Source: Planctomycetota bacterium
Lineage (GTDB): Bacteria; Planctomycetota; UBA1135; GCA-002686595
Assembly: GCA_016714045.1 (NCBI GenBank)
Contig: JADJNY010000009.1
Coordinates: 186,001 to 250,000 of the forward strand
Direction of reading: 5' to 3'
DNA length: 64,000 nt
Both the position numbers and the translations under genes were made by a program. The notes beneath the pieces were generated by a model, which did no database searches, was not told where the DNA came from, and saw only the letters and a list, made by a program, of their open reading frames with translations. Each line of letters opens with the position of its first letter. The first letter of the stretch is position 1. Below are positions 17,735 through 27,177 of this stretch, in pieces.

Positions 17735-19867
17735 ATGCAGTTCGCGCACTTCACGTTCGACCCCGAGACCGACCGTCTCGGGGAGGGTCCCTTGTCGGAG
17801 GTCTACAAGGCCGTCGACGAGCAATTGGGCCGCACGGTCGCGCTCAAGATCCTGCGTGCGCACGCGGAGATCGACCCGCAGGCGGACCACCGCTTCCTGC
17901 GCGAGGCGAAGCACACGTCGAACCTGCAGCACAAGAACATCGCGACGATCTACCAGTACGGCAAGGCCGAGGGCACGTCGTTCATCGCGATGGAGTACCT
18001 GCAGGGCCGCACGCTGGACAAGATCATCAAGGACCAGCAGCAGGCCGGGCGAGGGCCGACGCTCGGCCTCGAAGAGTGCGTCCGGATCCTGCGCGAGGTC
18101 GCGGAAGCGCTCGAGTACGTGCACCGCCACGGCCTCGTCCACCGCGACTTGAAGCCGGGCAACGTGATGGTGCTCGACGACGGCTCCGTGAAGCTGCTCG
18201 ACTTCGGCATCGCGCGTGCGAAGGACGAAGCGAGCATCACGCAGCACGGCATGCTCGTCGGCACCGTGCTCTACATGTCGCCGGAGCAGGTGCGCGGCGA
18301 CGAGCTCGACGTGCGCTCGGACGTCTTCGCCTTCGGCGCCGTCGCGTACCACGTGACGACGGGCCAACTCCCCTTCCCGGGCAAGAGCTTCCCCGAGGTC
18401 TGCATGGCGATCCTCGACGGAAACGTGAAGCGGCCGGCGCTCGTCCGCCCCGGGTTCCCGGCCGTGCTCGAGCAGTTGATCCTGCGCTGCCTCGCTCCGG
18501 ATCCGGCGCAGCGCTTCCCCGACGCGGGCGCCGTGCACGGCGCGCTGCTCGCGCTCGAGGGCGGCGCCGCCGCGGCGAACGGCAAGTCCCCGGCGGCCAC
18601 CATCAGCGGGACGATCGTGCTCGTGCCCGTGCGCTGCTCGGGACCGACGCCCGACAGCTGCAATGAACTCGCGGGCTCGCTGCGCAAGGACCTCGTCAGC
18701 GAGCTCAAGCGCATGAAGAACCTGCAGGTCGTCGCGCTCGACGACGTGCGGCTGCCTGACGCGCTCGACTACGACTGGATCCTCTACACCGATCTGTGGG
18801 TGGAGAACGGCCAGGGCCGCATCGAGCTTCGCCTCGAGTGCTTCGACCGCGGCCGCGGCCCGCGCGCGCCGCGCGAGACGCTGCTCGACCGCACCGAGTT
18901 CCACGACAAGGACGAGTGGGCGCTCCAGGACGGCCTCGTCACCGGCGCGGTCCGCGTGCTCAGGAAGCGCCTGGCCGAGGCCGCCTCACGGCCCGCCGCG
19001 TCCGTCGCGCGCAAGGTGGACGAAGCGATCGCGCTCGCGCGTCAGGCGCACGAGGTCCTCCATCGCGGGATGACGAAGCAACTCCTCGCGTCGACGACCA
19101 TGTTCCGGCGCGCGACGGAGCTCGATCCGTACTGCGCGATCGCCCACGCGGGCCTCGCCGAAGCGCTCGTGCGCAAGTACCTGTACTGGGACGGCGACAC
19201 GACGTTCCTCGAAGAAGCGCGCGAGGAGGCGAACCGCGCGCTCGCGCTCGACGCGAACTGCGCCGAGGCGCACACCGCGCTCGGCTTCTCCTTCCACCTT
19301 TCGGGCCACACGATGGACGCGCAGCGCGAGTACCGCCGTGCGATGCAGCTCGACAACCGTGAATGGCTCGCGCACCGGCTGCTCGGCGCGATCTACGCGC
19401 GCGCAGGCAACTTCAAGGAAGCCTCGCCGCTCCTGCGCCGCGCGATCGCGCTCAAGCCGTCGCACATCGGCAGCTACGACCACCTCTACAACGTGCTCCG
19501 CCGTCTCGATCGGTACGAGGAGTCGCTCGAGATCGCCGACCAGGGCATCGCGGCGGCGCGGACGCACCTCGCGCAGGTGCCGGACAACCAGGAAGCGCGC
19601 CTGCACATGGCGATGCTCCAGGCCCGGCTCGAGCTCGACGACGACGCGCGCGCGACCGTGCAGCGCGCGCGCGAGGTCGCGCCGAAGGACGGCTACACCG
19701 CGTTCCACTGCGCTTGCGTGCACGCGATCCTCGGCGACCTCGCCGAGGCGATCGAAGCGCTGACGGCCGCCCAGGCGCGCCGCTATCACATCCAGGCCGA
19801 GCTGCAGCGGAACACGGACCTCGACGTGCTGCGCGCCGTGCCGGAGTTCCAAGCGCTCGTCGGCTGA
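17735..19867 (+). CDS. Ser/Thr protein kinase with C-terminal TPR array
   Basis: A 710-residue protein. Kinase domain about residues 8-265: Gly loop LGEGPLSEVYKA, ATP-binding Lys in VALKIL, catalytic loop HRDLKPGN, DFG, and SPE in place of APE. All catalytic residues are present, so it should be active. A beta-rich linker around 290-400 (IVLVPVRCSG..., LLYTDLW-type strand order) precedes about six TPR units from 430 to the end (AHTALGFSFHLSGH, AHRLLGAIYARAGN). It has no transmembrane segment and is therefore cytosolic. TPRs probably recruit substrates. This architecture is common in planctomycetes and myxobacteria. Confidence 0.9.
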   Translation: MQFAHFTFDPETDRLGEGPLSEVYKAVDEQLGRTVALKILRAHAEIDPQADHRFLREAKHTSNLQHKNIATIYQYGKAEGTSFIAMEYLQGRTLDKIIKDQQQAGRGPTLGLEECVRILREVAEALEYVHRHGLVHRDLKPGNVMVLDDGSVKLLDFGIARAKDEASITQHGMLVGTVLYMSPEQVRGDELDVRSDVFAFGAVAYHVTTGQLPFPGKSFPEVCMAILDGNVKRPALVRPGFPAVLEQLILRCLAPDPAQRFPDAGAVHGALLALEGGAAAANGKSPAATISGTIVLVPVRCSGPTPDSCNELAGSLRKDLVSELKRMKNLQVVALDDVRLPDALDYDWILYTDLWVENGQGRIELRLECFDRGRGPRAPRETLLDRTEFHDKDEWALQDGLVTGAVRVLRKRLAEAASRPAASVARKVDEAIALARQAHEVLHRGMTKQLLASTTMFRRATELDPYCAIAHAGLAEALVRKYLYWDGDTTFLEEAREEANRALALDANCAEAHTALGFSFHLSGHTMDAQREYRRAMQLDNREWLAHRLLGAIYARAGNFKEASPLLRRAIALKPSHIGSYDHLYNVLRRLDRYEESLEIADQGIAAARTHLAQVPDNQEARLHMAMLQARLELDDDARATVQRAREVAPKDGYTAFHCACVHAILGDLAEAIEALTAAQARRYHIQAELQRNTDLDVLRAVPEFQALVG

Positions 19868-19996
19868 GCCGCCCCGTCCCGGAAAACTCGGCCAGCGCGG
19901 CCCTTCCCCCGGCATCGCCTCACCTGGCAATCGCGTCCCGACCGACGCCGGTTCCGCCCCCTTGGGCTGCGCCCCGCGCCCCCCGTCGCAGGATTC

Positions 19997-21814
19997 CTAC
20001 GCCGCCGACACCCCGCGAGCCCCCACCCCGCGCTCCGAACGCACCGACGGCGCATGCGGCAGCGTGAAGTAGAAGCACGCGCCGCCCGTCGGCTGAGCCT
20101 CGGCCCAGATCTGTCCGCCATGGCGCTCCACGACCCGGCGCGCGATCGCGAGCCCGAGGCCGGTGCCGTCGAACTCCTCGCGCGCGTGAAGCCGCTGGAA
20201 CAAGAGAAAGAGCTTCCCCGCCTGCTCCGTGTCGAACCCGACGCCGTTGTCGCGCACGAAGTACGCCACCTGGTCGCCGCGCCGTTCCGCGCCGACGACG
20301 ATCCGCGCGAGCTCGCGCGGACGCGTGAACTTGATCGCGTTCGAGATCAGGTTCGAGAACACGAGGGACAGGAGCGCTGAGTCGGCCCGGCACGGCGGGA
20401 GCTCGCGCACCTCGAACTCGACCCGCCGCCCGCGCGTCTCGTCCGCGAAGTCGTCGATCGCGTCGCGCACGATGCGCGCGAGGTCGACCGACTCGATCCG
20501 CAGCTCCTGGTTGCTGATGCCGGAGAAGGCGAGCAGGTCCTCGATGAGTCGGAACAGTCGCTCGACGTTGTAGCGTAGACGCTCGAGCATCTCGCGCCCC
20601 TGGGCGTCGAGCTCGGTGCCCTTCTTCTGGCTCAGGAGGTCCGCGAACCCCGCGATCGACCGCAAGGGCGCGCGCACGTCGTGCGCCATCGCGTAGGAGA
20701 AGGAGGCCATCTCCGCGTTGACCGCTTCGAGCTCCTGCGTGCGCTCGCGGACGCGGCGCTCGAGCGTCGCGTACGACCGCTCGAGCTCGTTCGTCATGCG
20801 ATTGAAAGCCGCGGAGAGCTCACCGAGCTCGTCGCGCCGGTCCGTGACCACGCGCACGGTGAGATCGCCGGCCGAGACTCGATTCGCAGCTCGGGCGAGC
20901 TCGCGGATCGGGAGGGCGAAGTGCTGCGCGAGGAGCAAAGAGGCGAGGATCCCGGCCGTGAGGACCGCCCCGAGGATCCACAAGGACCCGACGCGGAGTC
21001 GATCGAGCGCGCCGAACGCGTCGACCTCCCGTGCGTGGACGACGAGGCCCCACCCGAACGCGCCGATCGGTTCGTGGACGGCAAGGAGCGCCTCGCCTTG
21101 CGCGTCGACCACGCGGTCGAAGCCGCTCGCTCCGCGCACCGCCTGAAGCGCGCACGCCTGGAGCGCCGGCTCGCCGCCGAGCGGTTCCGGAGCTGCGAGC
21201 AGCGTCGGGCGCGGGTAGCCGCACGCATCGACGCCGACGCGGAGGGCCGACTCGAGGTCGACGAGCGCACAGACGCCGCCCGGGAGGCCGTGGAACGGAG
21301 CCTGCAGGAGCGCGACCCGTCCGGTCCGGCCCTGGAACGCGCGTACGGGCACCGCATCGAGCGCGGGCGGCCCGAGCTCATCGACGCGCAGTCCGATCCA
21401 GTCGGCGTCCGTCGATGCGAGCACCTGGCCGGAACCGTCCGCGACGCCGATCGCGACGAAGCCTCCGCCGTGGGAGAGCGCGGCGGCGAGCGGCGCCCAG
21501 AGTCCCCGACGCACGTCGAGCGCATCGAGGGTGCCGCGCTCGAGCGCCGTCATCGGCACCGTGAGCACGCGATCCTGGGCGAGCCCGGCGAGGGCGCTCT
21601 GCGCGACGCGGACGCTGCGTTCCAGCTCGAGGGCCTGTTCGTGGGCGCGCGCCTGGAACTCACGCTCGATCTGAGCGGTGCCCTCGGCGCGCACGTGACC
21701 GTACCCGATGCCGACGGCGAGCGCGGCGCTCGATGTGACGAGCGCCAGCACGACGAGCCCCAATTTGAGCCTCATCGACCAGCCCGAGCGGATGCGCTGG
21801 ACTCCCGTGGTCAT
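19997..21814 (-). CDS. Membrane sensor histidine kinase (Cache-like sensor, HAMP, HisKA, HATPase)
   Basis: A 605-residue protein starting at ATG 21814, with AGGGGAG just upstream. TM1 about residues 14-38, an extracytoplasmic sensor of about 240 residues with dCache-like features (IGVADGSGQVLASTD, HEPIGAFGWGLVV), and TM2 near 285-307. Then HAMP, a coiled-coil, the HisKA motif YAMAHDVRAPLRSI, an N-box NLISNAIKF, G1 DNGVGFD and G2 GTGLGLAI. No response regulator gene is adjacent, so it is an orphan kinase. The ligand is unknown. A TTGCAC-N17-TATTCC element at 21859-21831 on the minus strand is a weak promoter candidate. Confidence 0.92.
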   Translation of the reverse strand: MTTGVQRIRSGWSMRLKLGLVVLALVTSSAALAVGIGYGHVRAEGTAQIEREFQARAHEQALELERSVRVAQSALAGLAQDRVLTVPMTALERGTLDALDVRRGLWAPLAAALSHGGGFVAIGVADGSGQVLASTDADWIGLRVDELGPPALDAVPVRAFQGRTGRVALLQAPFHGLPGGVCALVDLESALRVGVDACGYPRPTLLAAPEPLGGEPALQACALQAVRGASGFDRVVDAQGEALLAVHEPIGAFGWGLVVHAREVDAFGALDRLRVGSLWILGAVLTAGILASLLLAQHFALPIRELARAANRVSAGDLTVRVVTDRRDELGELSAAFNRMTNELERSYATLERRVRERTQELEAVNAEMASFSYAMAHDVRAPLRSIAGFADLLSQKKGTELDAQGREMLERLRYNVERLFRLIEDLLAFSGISNQELRIESVDLARIVRDAIDDFADETRGRRVEFEVRELPPCRADSALLSLVFSNLISNAIKFTRPRELARIVVGAERRGDQVAYFVRDNGVGFDTEQAGKLFLLFQRLHAREEFDGTGLGLAIARRVVERHGGQIWAEAQPTGGACFYFTLPHAPSVRSERGVGARGVSAA

Positions 21815-22058
21815 CGTCTCCCCTGGGATGGGAATATCCAACCCACGGGTCGGGTGCAAGGCACTCGCGCGCGTCCGCACCCGGAGTTCGCGGGCGCGCG
21901 GCGGGCTCACGCGCTCTTCACGCCGCCTTCGTTCAGCTGTCGCCTCGCCTTTCCGAGCGCCACCGGACAGACCGCTGTCCCGGACCAAGCCCGGTTCGAG
22001 GCGCCGCAATCGGCCCACGCTTGCGCCTCCGCGGCCCGCTCCGGAAGCTCGAGGGGAC

Positions 22059-22859
22059 ATGGATCGCACGTTCATCGCGCTCGACACGGAGACCGCCACG
22101 CTCGGCGGCGCCCCCCACCTGCTCGAACTCGGCGCGGTGCGCGTCGAGCACGGGGACGCGGTCGACCGCTTCGAGTCGCTGGTCCGCCCCGACGTCCCGG
22201 TCGACCCCGGCGCGACCGAGATCCACGGGATCGGCACGGACGACGTCCGCGATTCCCCGCCCGCGGCGGAGGTGCTGGAGCGCTTCACGGCCTGGGCGGG
22301 CGAAGACCTCCTCGTGGCGCACAACGCGAGCTTCGACGCACGCGTCCTCGGCTTCGAGTACCGCCGCGCGGGCCTCGTGCCGCCGCCGGGGCCGTTCCTC
22401 GACACGCTCAAGCTCGCCCGGCGCTACCTCCCCGACGCGCCCGACCACCGGCTGGAGACGCTCTGCCAGTGGCTCGACCTCGACGGCGACGTGCACCACC
22501 GGGCCCTCGCGGACGCGGTGGCGTGCTGGCAGGTGCTCGAGGAGTGCGCGCGGCGCTCCGGCGAGTCGTCCACGGCGCTGCTGACGCGCTGCGGCGCGCC
22601 GCTCTCGATCGCGTCCGCGGGTCCGCGCGTGCCGCGCCTGGCACCCCGCCTGAGGCCGCTCGAGCACGCGTGCGACGACCGCTCGCGCGTGACGCTCGCC
22701 TACGGCGACGACGAGGGCACGTTCGAGCTCCCCGTGGCGCCGCGCCTGCTCTTCACGATGCAGGACCGCGGGTACCTCGAGGCCGAGTGCCTGAAGACGG
22801 GGATCCTGAAGACCTATCGCCTCGACAAGGTGCGCCGCGTGGTCCCCCGCGGCGGGTGA
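22059..22859 (+). CDS. DEDDh 3'-5' exonuclease fused to a WYL-like domain
   Basis: A 266-residue protein. ATG at 22059 follows a strong GAGGGGA ribosome site. An N-terminal DnaQ/RNase T-type exonuclease carries Exo I DTET (Asp 9, Glu 11), Exo II HNASFDARVLGFE and Exo III HRALADAVA with the DEDDh histidine. From about residue 205, DRSRVTLAYGDDEGTFELP..., YLEAECLKTG and KTYRLDKVRRV match the strand pattern of WYL domains, which bind nucleic acid or nucleotide ligands and often regulate defence loci. The fusion suggests a regulated nuclease for DNA ends or small nucleic acids rather than a polymerase proofreading subunit. Confidence 0.85.
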   Translation: MDRTFIALDTETATLGGAPHLLELGAVRVEHGDAVDRFESLVRPDVPVDPGATEIHGIGTDDVRDSPPAAEVLERFTAWAGEDLLVAHNASFDARVLGFEYRRAGLVPPPGPFLDTLKLARRYLPDAPDHRLETLCQWLDLDGDVHHRALADAVACWQVLEECARRSGESSTALLTRCGAPLSIASAGPRVPRLAPRLRPLEHACDDRSRVTLAYGDDEGTFELPVAPRLLFTMQDRGYLEAECLKTGILKTYRLDKVRRVVPRGG

Positions 22860-23044
22860 GGCGCGACCAGAAATCCGGGGCCCGTGACCGGAGTTCCGAA
22901 GCCGTGCGCGAGGCCGGTCGAAGGCGCTCGAGCCCGCGCTCGAAGCCCGCTCCGGCGCGCGTGGGGGCGCTTTCGAGGCCCCGTCGAGCGCACGCGGACC
23001 ACGCGCCCCCCGCGCGGCGAGCGCCCGGCGTCAGGACGCCCCCG

Positions 23045-23073
23045 TTGTCGGATCGGAGCTCCCTCCCTATTCT
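23045..23073 (+). promoter_or_regulatory. Sigma70-type promoter for typA
   Basis: TTGTCG and TATTCT are separated by exactly 17 bases, with each hexamer matching the consensus at four positions. Predicted transcription start is near 23080, giving a leader of about 78 nt. The surrounding AT-rich patch stands out in this G+C-rich region. Confidence 0.55.
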
Positions 23074-23157
23074 ATTTCGCCCTCGAAACGGCCCGGCAGG
23101 CCTCCGACGGGACTGCCTTCCTCCGTTTTCCGACCTCCAGCCCGCCTCCAGATCCTC

Positions 23158-24996
23158 ATGAAGACCAAGAAGCCGATCCGCAACATCGCCATCGTGGCCC
23201 ACGTCGACCACGGCAAGACCACGTTGGTCGACGCGATGTTCCGCTTCGCGGGCACGTTCCGCGCGAACCAGCAGGTGCAGGAGCGCGCGATGGACTCCGA
23301 CGCGCAGGAGCGCGAGCGCGGCATCACGATCCTCGCGAAGAACACCGCGATCGACTACCACGGCACGCGCATCAACATCGTCGACACGCCGGGCCACGCC
23401 GACTTCGGCGGCCAGGTCGAGCGCACGCTCCGCATGGCGGACGCGGTGCTGCTGCTCGTCGACGCGGCCGAAGGCGCCATGCCGCAGACGCGCTTCGTGC
23501 TCAAGAAGGCGTTCGAGAACGGGCTCAAGGCGCTGGTCATGATCAACAAGATCGACCGGCCCGACGCGCGCTCCTCCGAGGTCCTCAACATGGTCTTCGA
23601 CCTGTTCGTGGAGCTCGGCGCGAAGGACGACCAGCTCGACTTCCCGGTCGTGTACGGCTCCGGCCGCGACGGCTACGCGATGGACGAGCTGGACGACGAG
23701 CCGACGGACCTCGAGCCGCTCTTCCGCATGATCCTGGACCACGCGCCGCACCCCCCGCAGGACAACGACGCGCCGCTCCAGTTCCAGGCGGCGACGCTCG
23801 ACCACGACGACTTCCTCGGTCGCATCGCGATCGGGCGCGTCGTGCGCGGCACGATCAAGAACGGCGGGCGCTACGCCGTGTGCCAGCCCGGCCGCGAGAA
23901 GCCCCTGACGGTGCCCGTGAAGGGCCTGTTCCGCTACGAGGGCCTTGCGCGCGTCGCCGCCGAGGAAGTGCGCGCCGGCGACATCGCCGTCGTGGCCGGC
24001 ATCGACGAGATCACGATCGGGGACACGCTCTGCCCGCCCGAACAGCAGGAGCCGTTGAAGTCGCTCAAGCTCGACGAGCCGACGATCTCGATGGAGTTCT
24101 TCGTGTCGAACTCGCCCTTCGCCGGCAAGGAAGGCCAGTTCGTCACGAGCCGTCAGGTCCTCGCGCGCCTCGAGCGCGCGCAGCTGCGCGACGTCGCGCT
24201 CGTCCTGTCGAACCCCGAGGCCAACGACGGCTTCGAGGTGAAGGGCCGCGGCGTCATGCACCTCGGCGTGTTGATCGAGAACATGCGCCGCGAGGGCTAC
24301 GAGTTCTGCGTCGGCAAGCCGCGCGTGATCTTGAAGCAGGTCGACGGAACGCGCTGCGAGCCGTTCGAGCGCACGGTCGTCGACGTGCCGACGGAGCACG
24401 CGGGCAAGGTCATCGAGTACTTCGGCAAGCGCCGCGGCGAGATGACGCACATGCAGCCGATCCAGAACACGACGCGCCTCGAGTTCCTCGTGCCGTCGCG
24501 CGGCTTGATCGGCGCGCGCACGGCGCTGATGACGCTGACGCAGGGCATGGCGATCCTGTCGCACGTGTTCGAGGAATGGCGCGCCGACGGCGGCGCGATC
24601 CCCGCGCGCCAGAACGGCGTGCTCGTCTCCGACCGCGCGGGTGACTCGGTGCCCTACGGGATGTTCGGCCTCGACGACCGCGGCACGTGGTTCATCCCGC
24701 CGGGCGTGCCCGTCTACGAGGGCATGATCGTGGGCGAGAACAACAAGGACAACGACCTGTGGGTCAACGTCTGCCGCGAGAAGAAGCTCACGAACATCCG
24801 CTCGGCCGGCAAGGACGAGAACGTGCGCTTGGCACCGCCGCACATCATGTCGCTCGAGGAGAGCCTCGAGTACGTCGAGGACGACGAGCTCCTCGAGGTC
24901 ACGCCGAAGGCGCTCCGTCTGCGCAAGCGCATCCTCTCGCAGGTCGAGCAGAAGAAGTACAACCGCAAGGAAGCGAAGCAGGCGCAGAGCACCTGA
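23158..24996 (+). CDS. typA: Ribosome-associated GTPase TypA/BipA
   Basis: A 612-residue translational GTPase. G1 AHVDHGKT (14-21), G2 ERERGITI, G3 DTPGHADFGG and G4 NKIDRPDAR are followed by domain II, EF-G-like domains III and V (KGRGVMHL, RGLIGARTALMT) and the BipA-specific C-terminal domain ending in a basic tail. The length matches the usual 600-615. It binds the 70S ribosome and affects 50S biogenesis and stress or low-temperature growth in other bacteria. It has its own promoter and terminator, so it is probably monocistronic. Confidence 0.97.
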   Translation: MKTKKPIRNIAIVAHVDHGKTTLVDAMFRFAGTFRANQQVQERAMDSDAQERERGITILAKNTAIDYHGTRINIVDTPGHADFGGQVERTLRMADAVLLLVDAAEGAMPQTRFVLKKAFENGLKALVMINKIDRPDARSSEVLNMVFDLFVELGAKDDQLDFPVVYGSGRDGYAMDELDDEPTDLEPLFRMILDHAPHPPQDNDAPLQFQAATLDHDDFLGRIAIGRVVRGTIKNGGRYAVCQPGREKPLTVPVKGLFRYEGLARVAAEEVRAGDIAVVAGIDEITIGDTLCPPEQQEPLKSLKLDEPTISMEFFVSNSPFAGKEGQFVTSRQVLARLERAQLRDVALVLSNPEANDGFEVKGRGVMHLGVLIENMRREGYEFCVGKPRVILKQVDGTRCEPFERTVVDVPTEHAGKVIEYFGKRRGEMTHMQPIQNTTRLEFLVPSRGLIGARTALMTLTQGMAILSHVFEEWRADGGAIPARQNGVLVSDRAGDSVPYGMFGLDDRGTWFIPPGVPVYEGMIVGENNKDNDLWVNVCREKKLTNIRSAGKDENVRLAPPHIMSLEESLEYVEDDELLEVTPKALRLRKRILSQVEQKKYNRKEAKQAQST

Positions 24997-25020
24997 GCGC
25001 GCTCTTCTGGTCGTGAACAA

Positions 25021-25060
25021 ACCGCGCCGGCGCGTCTCGAACGCGCCGGCGCGGTCGTTT
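25021..25060 (+). terminator. Rho-independent terminator after typA
   Basis: A perfect 15-bp inverted repeat (ACCGCGCCGGCGCGT, loop CTCGA, ACGCGCCGGCGCGGT; 25021-25055) is followed by CGTTT. It starts 25 bases after the typA stop and may also serve the convergent gene at 25137. Confidence 0.85.
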
Positions 25061-25136
25061 CAGGGGTGCGCGCCGCTCGGTGGGCGCGCCGCGTGTTGCC
25101 CTCGCCATCCTCGGCGCGCGGACCCGGAACATCGGG

Positions 25137-26120
25137 TCATTGCCAGAGCACGTCGATCCCGTTCGTCGCGTTGAACGTCGGCGGACTGCACCAGTCGGCG
25201 CGCGCGTTGCGGTAGATCGCCTGGTAGTAGCGCCGCGTCCCGGCGGCCGGGAACGTGACGCCCGCGATCGGAGGGTCGCCCGCGCGCGGATAGCGCGCAT
25301 GGCCCGCGCTCGCGAGCTGCTCTCCGAAGCGCAGCAGGTTGCCGCCGATGCACGTGACGCCGTCGCCGAAAGGCTGCGACGGCACGAGCGCGTCCCCTTC
25401 GAGGAAGATCGTCAGCACGTCGGGCACGCCGTCGACGACGAGCAGCAGGTGATCGTCCTCGTCGGCCCATCGCGGTCGGCCATAGCCGGCGATGCGCGCT
25501 CCGCCGCGGAAGAGCGAGTTCGGACAGCCGCTCGCCGGCGCGTGCGGCCGGCGCGGCAGCACGTACGGCGGCAGACACGGACAGTCGATCACGCCGCCCT
25601 CGCCCGGCACGCAGAAGATCGCGCTGCCCGGCGGCAGCGGGTTCACGCCGACGTGGACCGTGCTGCCCGGCGTCACGGTCGCGGCGAGACCGAGCGGGAC
25701 GGTGAACTGATCGGGGTAGAGCCACAGCGCGGCGTCGGGGTTGAAGCCCGGCCAGCTCGCGCTGCGCTCGATCAGGACGAAGTCGTCGATCGTCTGGTCG
25801 ACGTCGACGAAGCCGAGGAGCTCGCCGTACAGCATCCCGTGGGACGCCGTCGCCGTGACGACGATCTCGCGATCGGAGAGATCGATCTCCATGTAGCCGT
25901 TGAGCCCGAACCCGGTGATCTCGACGCCCGGACCGACGACCACGGTCCGCGAGAACGACTGGAACGTGGTCGGCGAGACCTGGATCCGGTTGTTCACCTG
26001 GACGGTGTGGCCCTCGAGCAGCGGAACCTGCGCGAAGGAAAGCGAGCCGAGGAGCGCGAAGCACGTGGTTGTGAGGAACGGGCGCACGAAACACCTCCCG
26101 GCCAAGTGGCCGCACGCCAT
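25137..26120 (-). CDS. Secreted protein with shared FNxTNG C-terminal module
   Basis: A 327-residue protein. The ATG at 26120 gives MACGHLAGRCFVRPFLTTTC..., with a signal peptide ending near SLSFAQ. The N-terminal half is strand-rich and unrecognised. The C-terminal roughly 150 residues align with the end of the protein at 14136: CPCLPPY, SGCPNSLFRGGARI, LTIFLEGDAL, FGDGVTCIGGNLLR, YYQAIYRNARADWCSPP and FNATNG...W. The Cys spacing is preserved, which suggests disulfides and extracellular location. It is convergent with typA. Function unknown. Confidence 0.75.
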   Translation of the reverse strand: MACGHLAGRCFVRPFLTTTCFALLGSLSFAQVPLLEGHTVQVNNRIQVSPTTFQSFSRTVVVGPGVEITGFGLNGYMEIDLSDREIVVTATASHGMLYGELLGFVDVDQTIDDFVLIERSASWPGFNPDAALWLYPDQFTVPLGLAATVTPGSTVHVGVNPLPPGSAIFCVPGEGGVIDCPCLPPYVLPRRPHAPASGCPNSLFRGGARIAGYGRPRWADEDDHLLLVVDGVPDVLTIFLEGDALVPSQPFGDGVTCIGGNLLRFGEQLASAGHARYPRAGDPPIAGVTFPAAGTRRYYQAIYRNARADWCSPPTFNATNGIDVLWQ

Positions 26121-26250
26121 CGTCGTCCGCCGTGGGTGGACGAGCATGGACCGCTGAGCGCAGGATCGTTCGAACGAGTCCGAGGGTTGCACCCGCCGAA
26201 GAGCGTGCTCCGCACGCGAGCCTCCGTGCGCACGACGCTCTACGTTCTGC

Positions 26251-26258
26251 GCTACTCT
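26251..26258 (+). promoter_or_regulatory. GCTACTCT -10-like element upstream of the MBL-fold gene
   Basis: GCTACTCT lies about 70 bases upstream of the ATG at 26328 in the divergent intergenic region. It is one of several GCTANNNT elements found upstream of genes in this window. Confidence 0.35.
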
Positions 26259-26327
26259 GCGGGCCCGTCGGATCCGAGAGCGAGAGCGCGCTCGATCGGA
26301 TTCTTCCTCACGACGACCAGGATCCCC

Positions 26328-27047
26328 ATGCAAACCCGCACCGACGAGATCGCCGACGGCGTATTCCGCATCTCGACCTTCGTCCCCGAGATCGGGCCGA
26401 CCGGCTTCACGTTCAACCAGTTCCTGCTGCGCGCGAACGAGCCCCTGCTCTTCCACACCGGACCGCGCGGGATGTTCCCGCTCGTGTCGAGCGCCGTCGC
26501 GCGCGTCGTGCCGATCGAGTCCTTGCGCTGGATCGCGTTCGGGCACGTCGAGTCCGACGAGTGCGGCTCGATGAACGAGTGGCTCGCCGCCGCGCCGCGA
26601 GCGCAGGTGGCGCACGGCGCGACGGGCGTGATGGTGTCGCTGAACGACCTCGCCGATCGTCCGCCGCGCGCGCTCGCCGACGGCGAGGTGCTCGACCTCG
26701 GCGGGAAGCGCGTGCGACACATCGACACGCCGCACGTGCCGCACTGCTGGGAGGCGCGCGTGCTCTACGACGAGACGACGAAGACGCTCTTATGCGGCGA
26801 CCTCTTCACGCACCTCGGGAACGGCCCCGCGCTGACGAAGGAAGACATCGTCGGCCCGGCGCGCGAGGCGGAGGCGATGTTCCGCTCGAGCGCGATCACG
26901 CCGTCGACCGCGCCGACGATCCGCGCGCTGGCGAAGCTCGCGCCGGAGCGCCTCGCGCTGATGCACGGGAGCTCGTTCGAGGGCGACTGCGCGAAGGCGC
27001 TGCGCGAGCTCGCGGACGCGTACGACGGGTGGTTGAAGGGCGGGTGA
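26328..27047 (+). CDS. MBL-fold protein with flavodiiron-type (ODP-like) metal site
   Basis: A 239-residue metallo-beta-lactamase-fold protein. The metal motif is H-x-E-x-D (HVESDECGS, near residue 75), as in the oxygen- or NO-reducing domain of flavodiiron proteins, rather than the hydrolase HxHxDH. Further ligands fit HVPHCWEARVL (His near 130), GDLF (Asp near 152) and ALMHGSSF. The N-terminus IADGVFRISTF...FNQFLLR is typical of this branch. No flavodoxin domain is fused, so an electron donor would have to be separate. Cytoplasmic, no signal peptide. Confidence 0.8.
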   Translation: MQTRTDEIADGVFRISTFVPEIGPTGFTFNQFLLRANEPLLFHTGPRGMFPLVSSAVARVVPIESLRWIAFGHVESDECGSMNEWLAAAPRAQVAHGATGVMVSLNDLADRPPRALADGEVLDLGGKRVRHIDTPHVPHCWEARVLYDETTKTLLCGDLFTHLGNGPALTKEDIVGPAREAEAMFRSSAITPSTAPTIRALAKLAPERLALMHGSSFEGDCAKALRELADAYDGWLKGG

Positions 27048-27177
27048 GTGGTGCGCGGGTCGGCGAGCGGCGACGAATCGTCTCGCCGCTCGTCGACCGA
27101 GAGCGCTGCGCGTGAAGAGCCTCGAGACGCCGGTCGAAGTCCGTCACCGAACTCGAACGCCGAGGTAGGATCTATCC

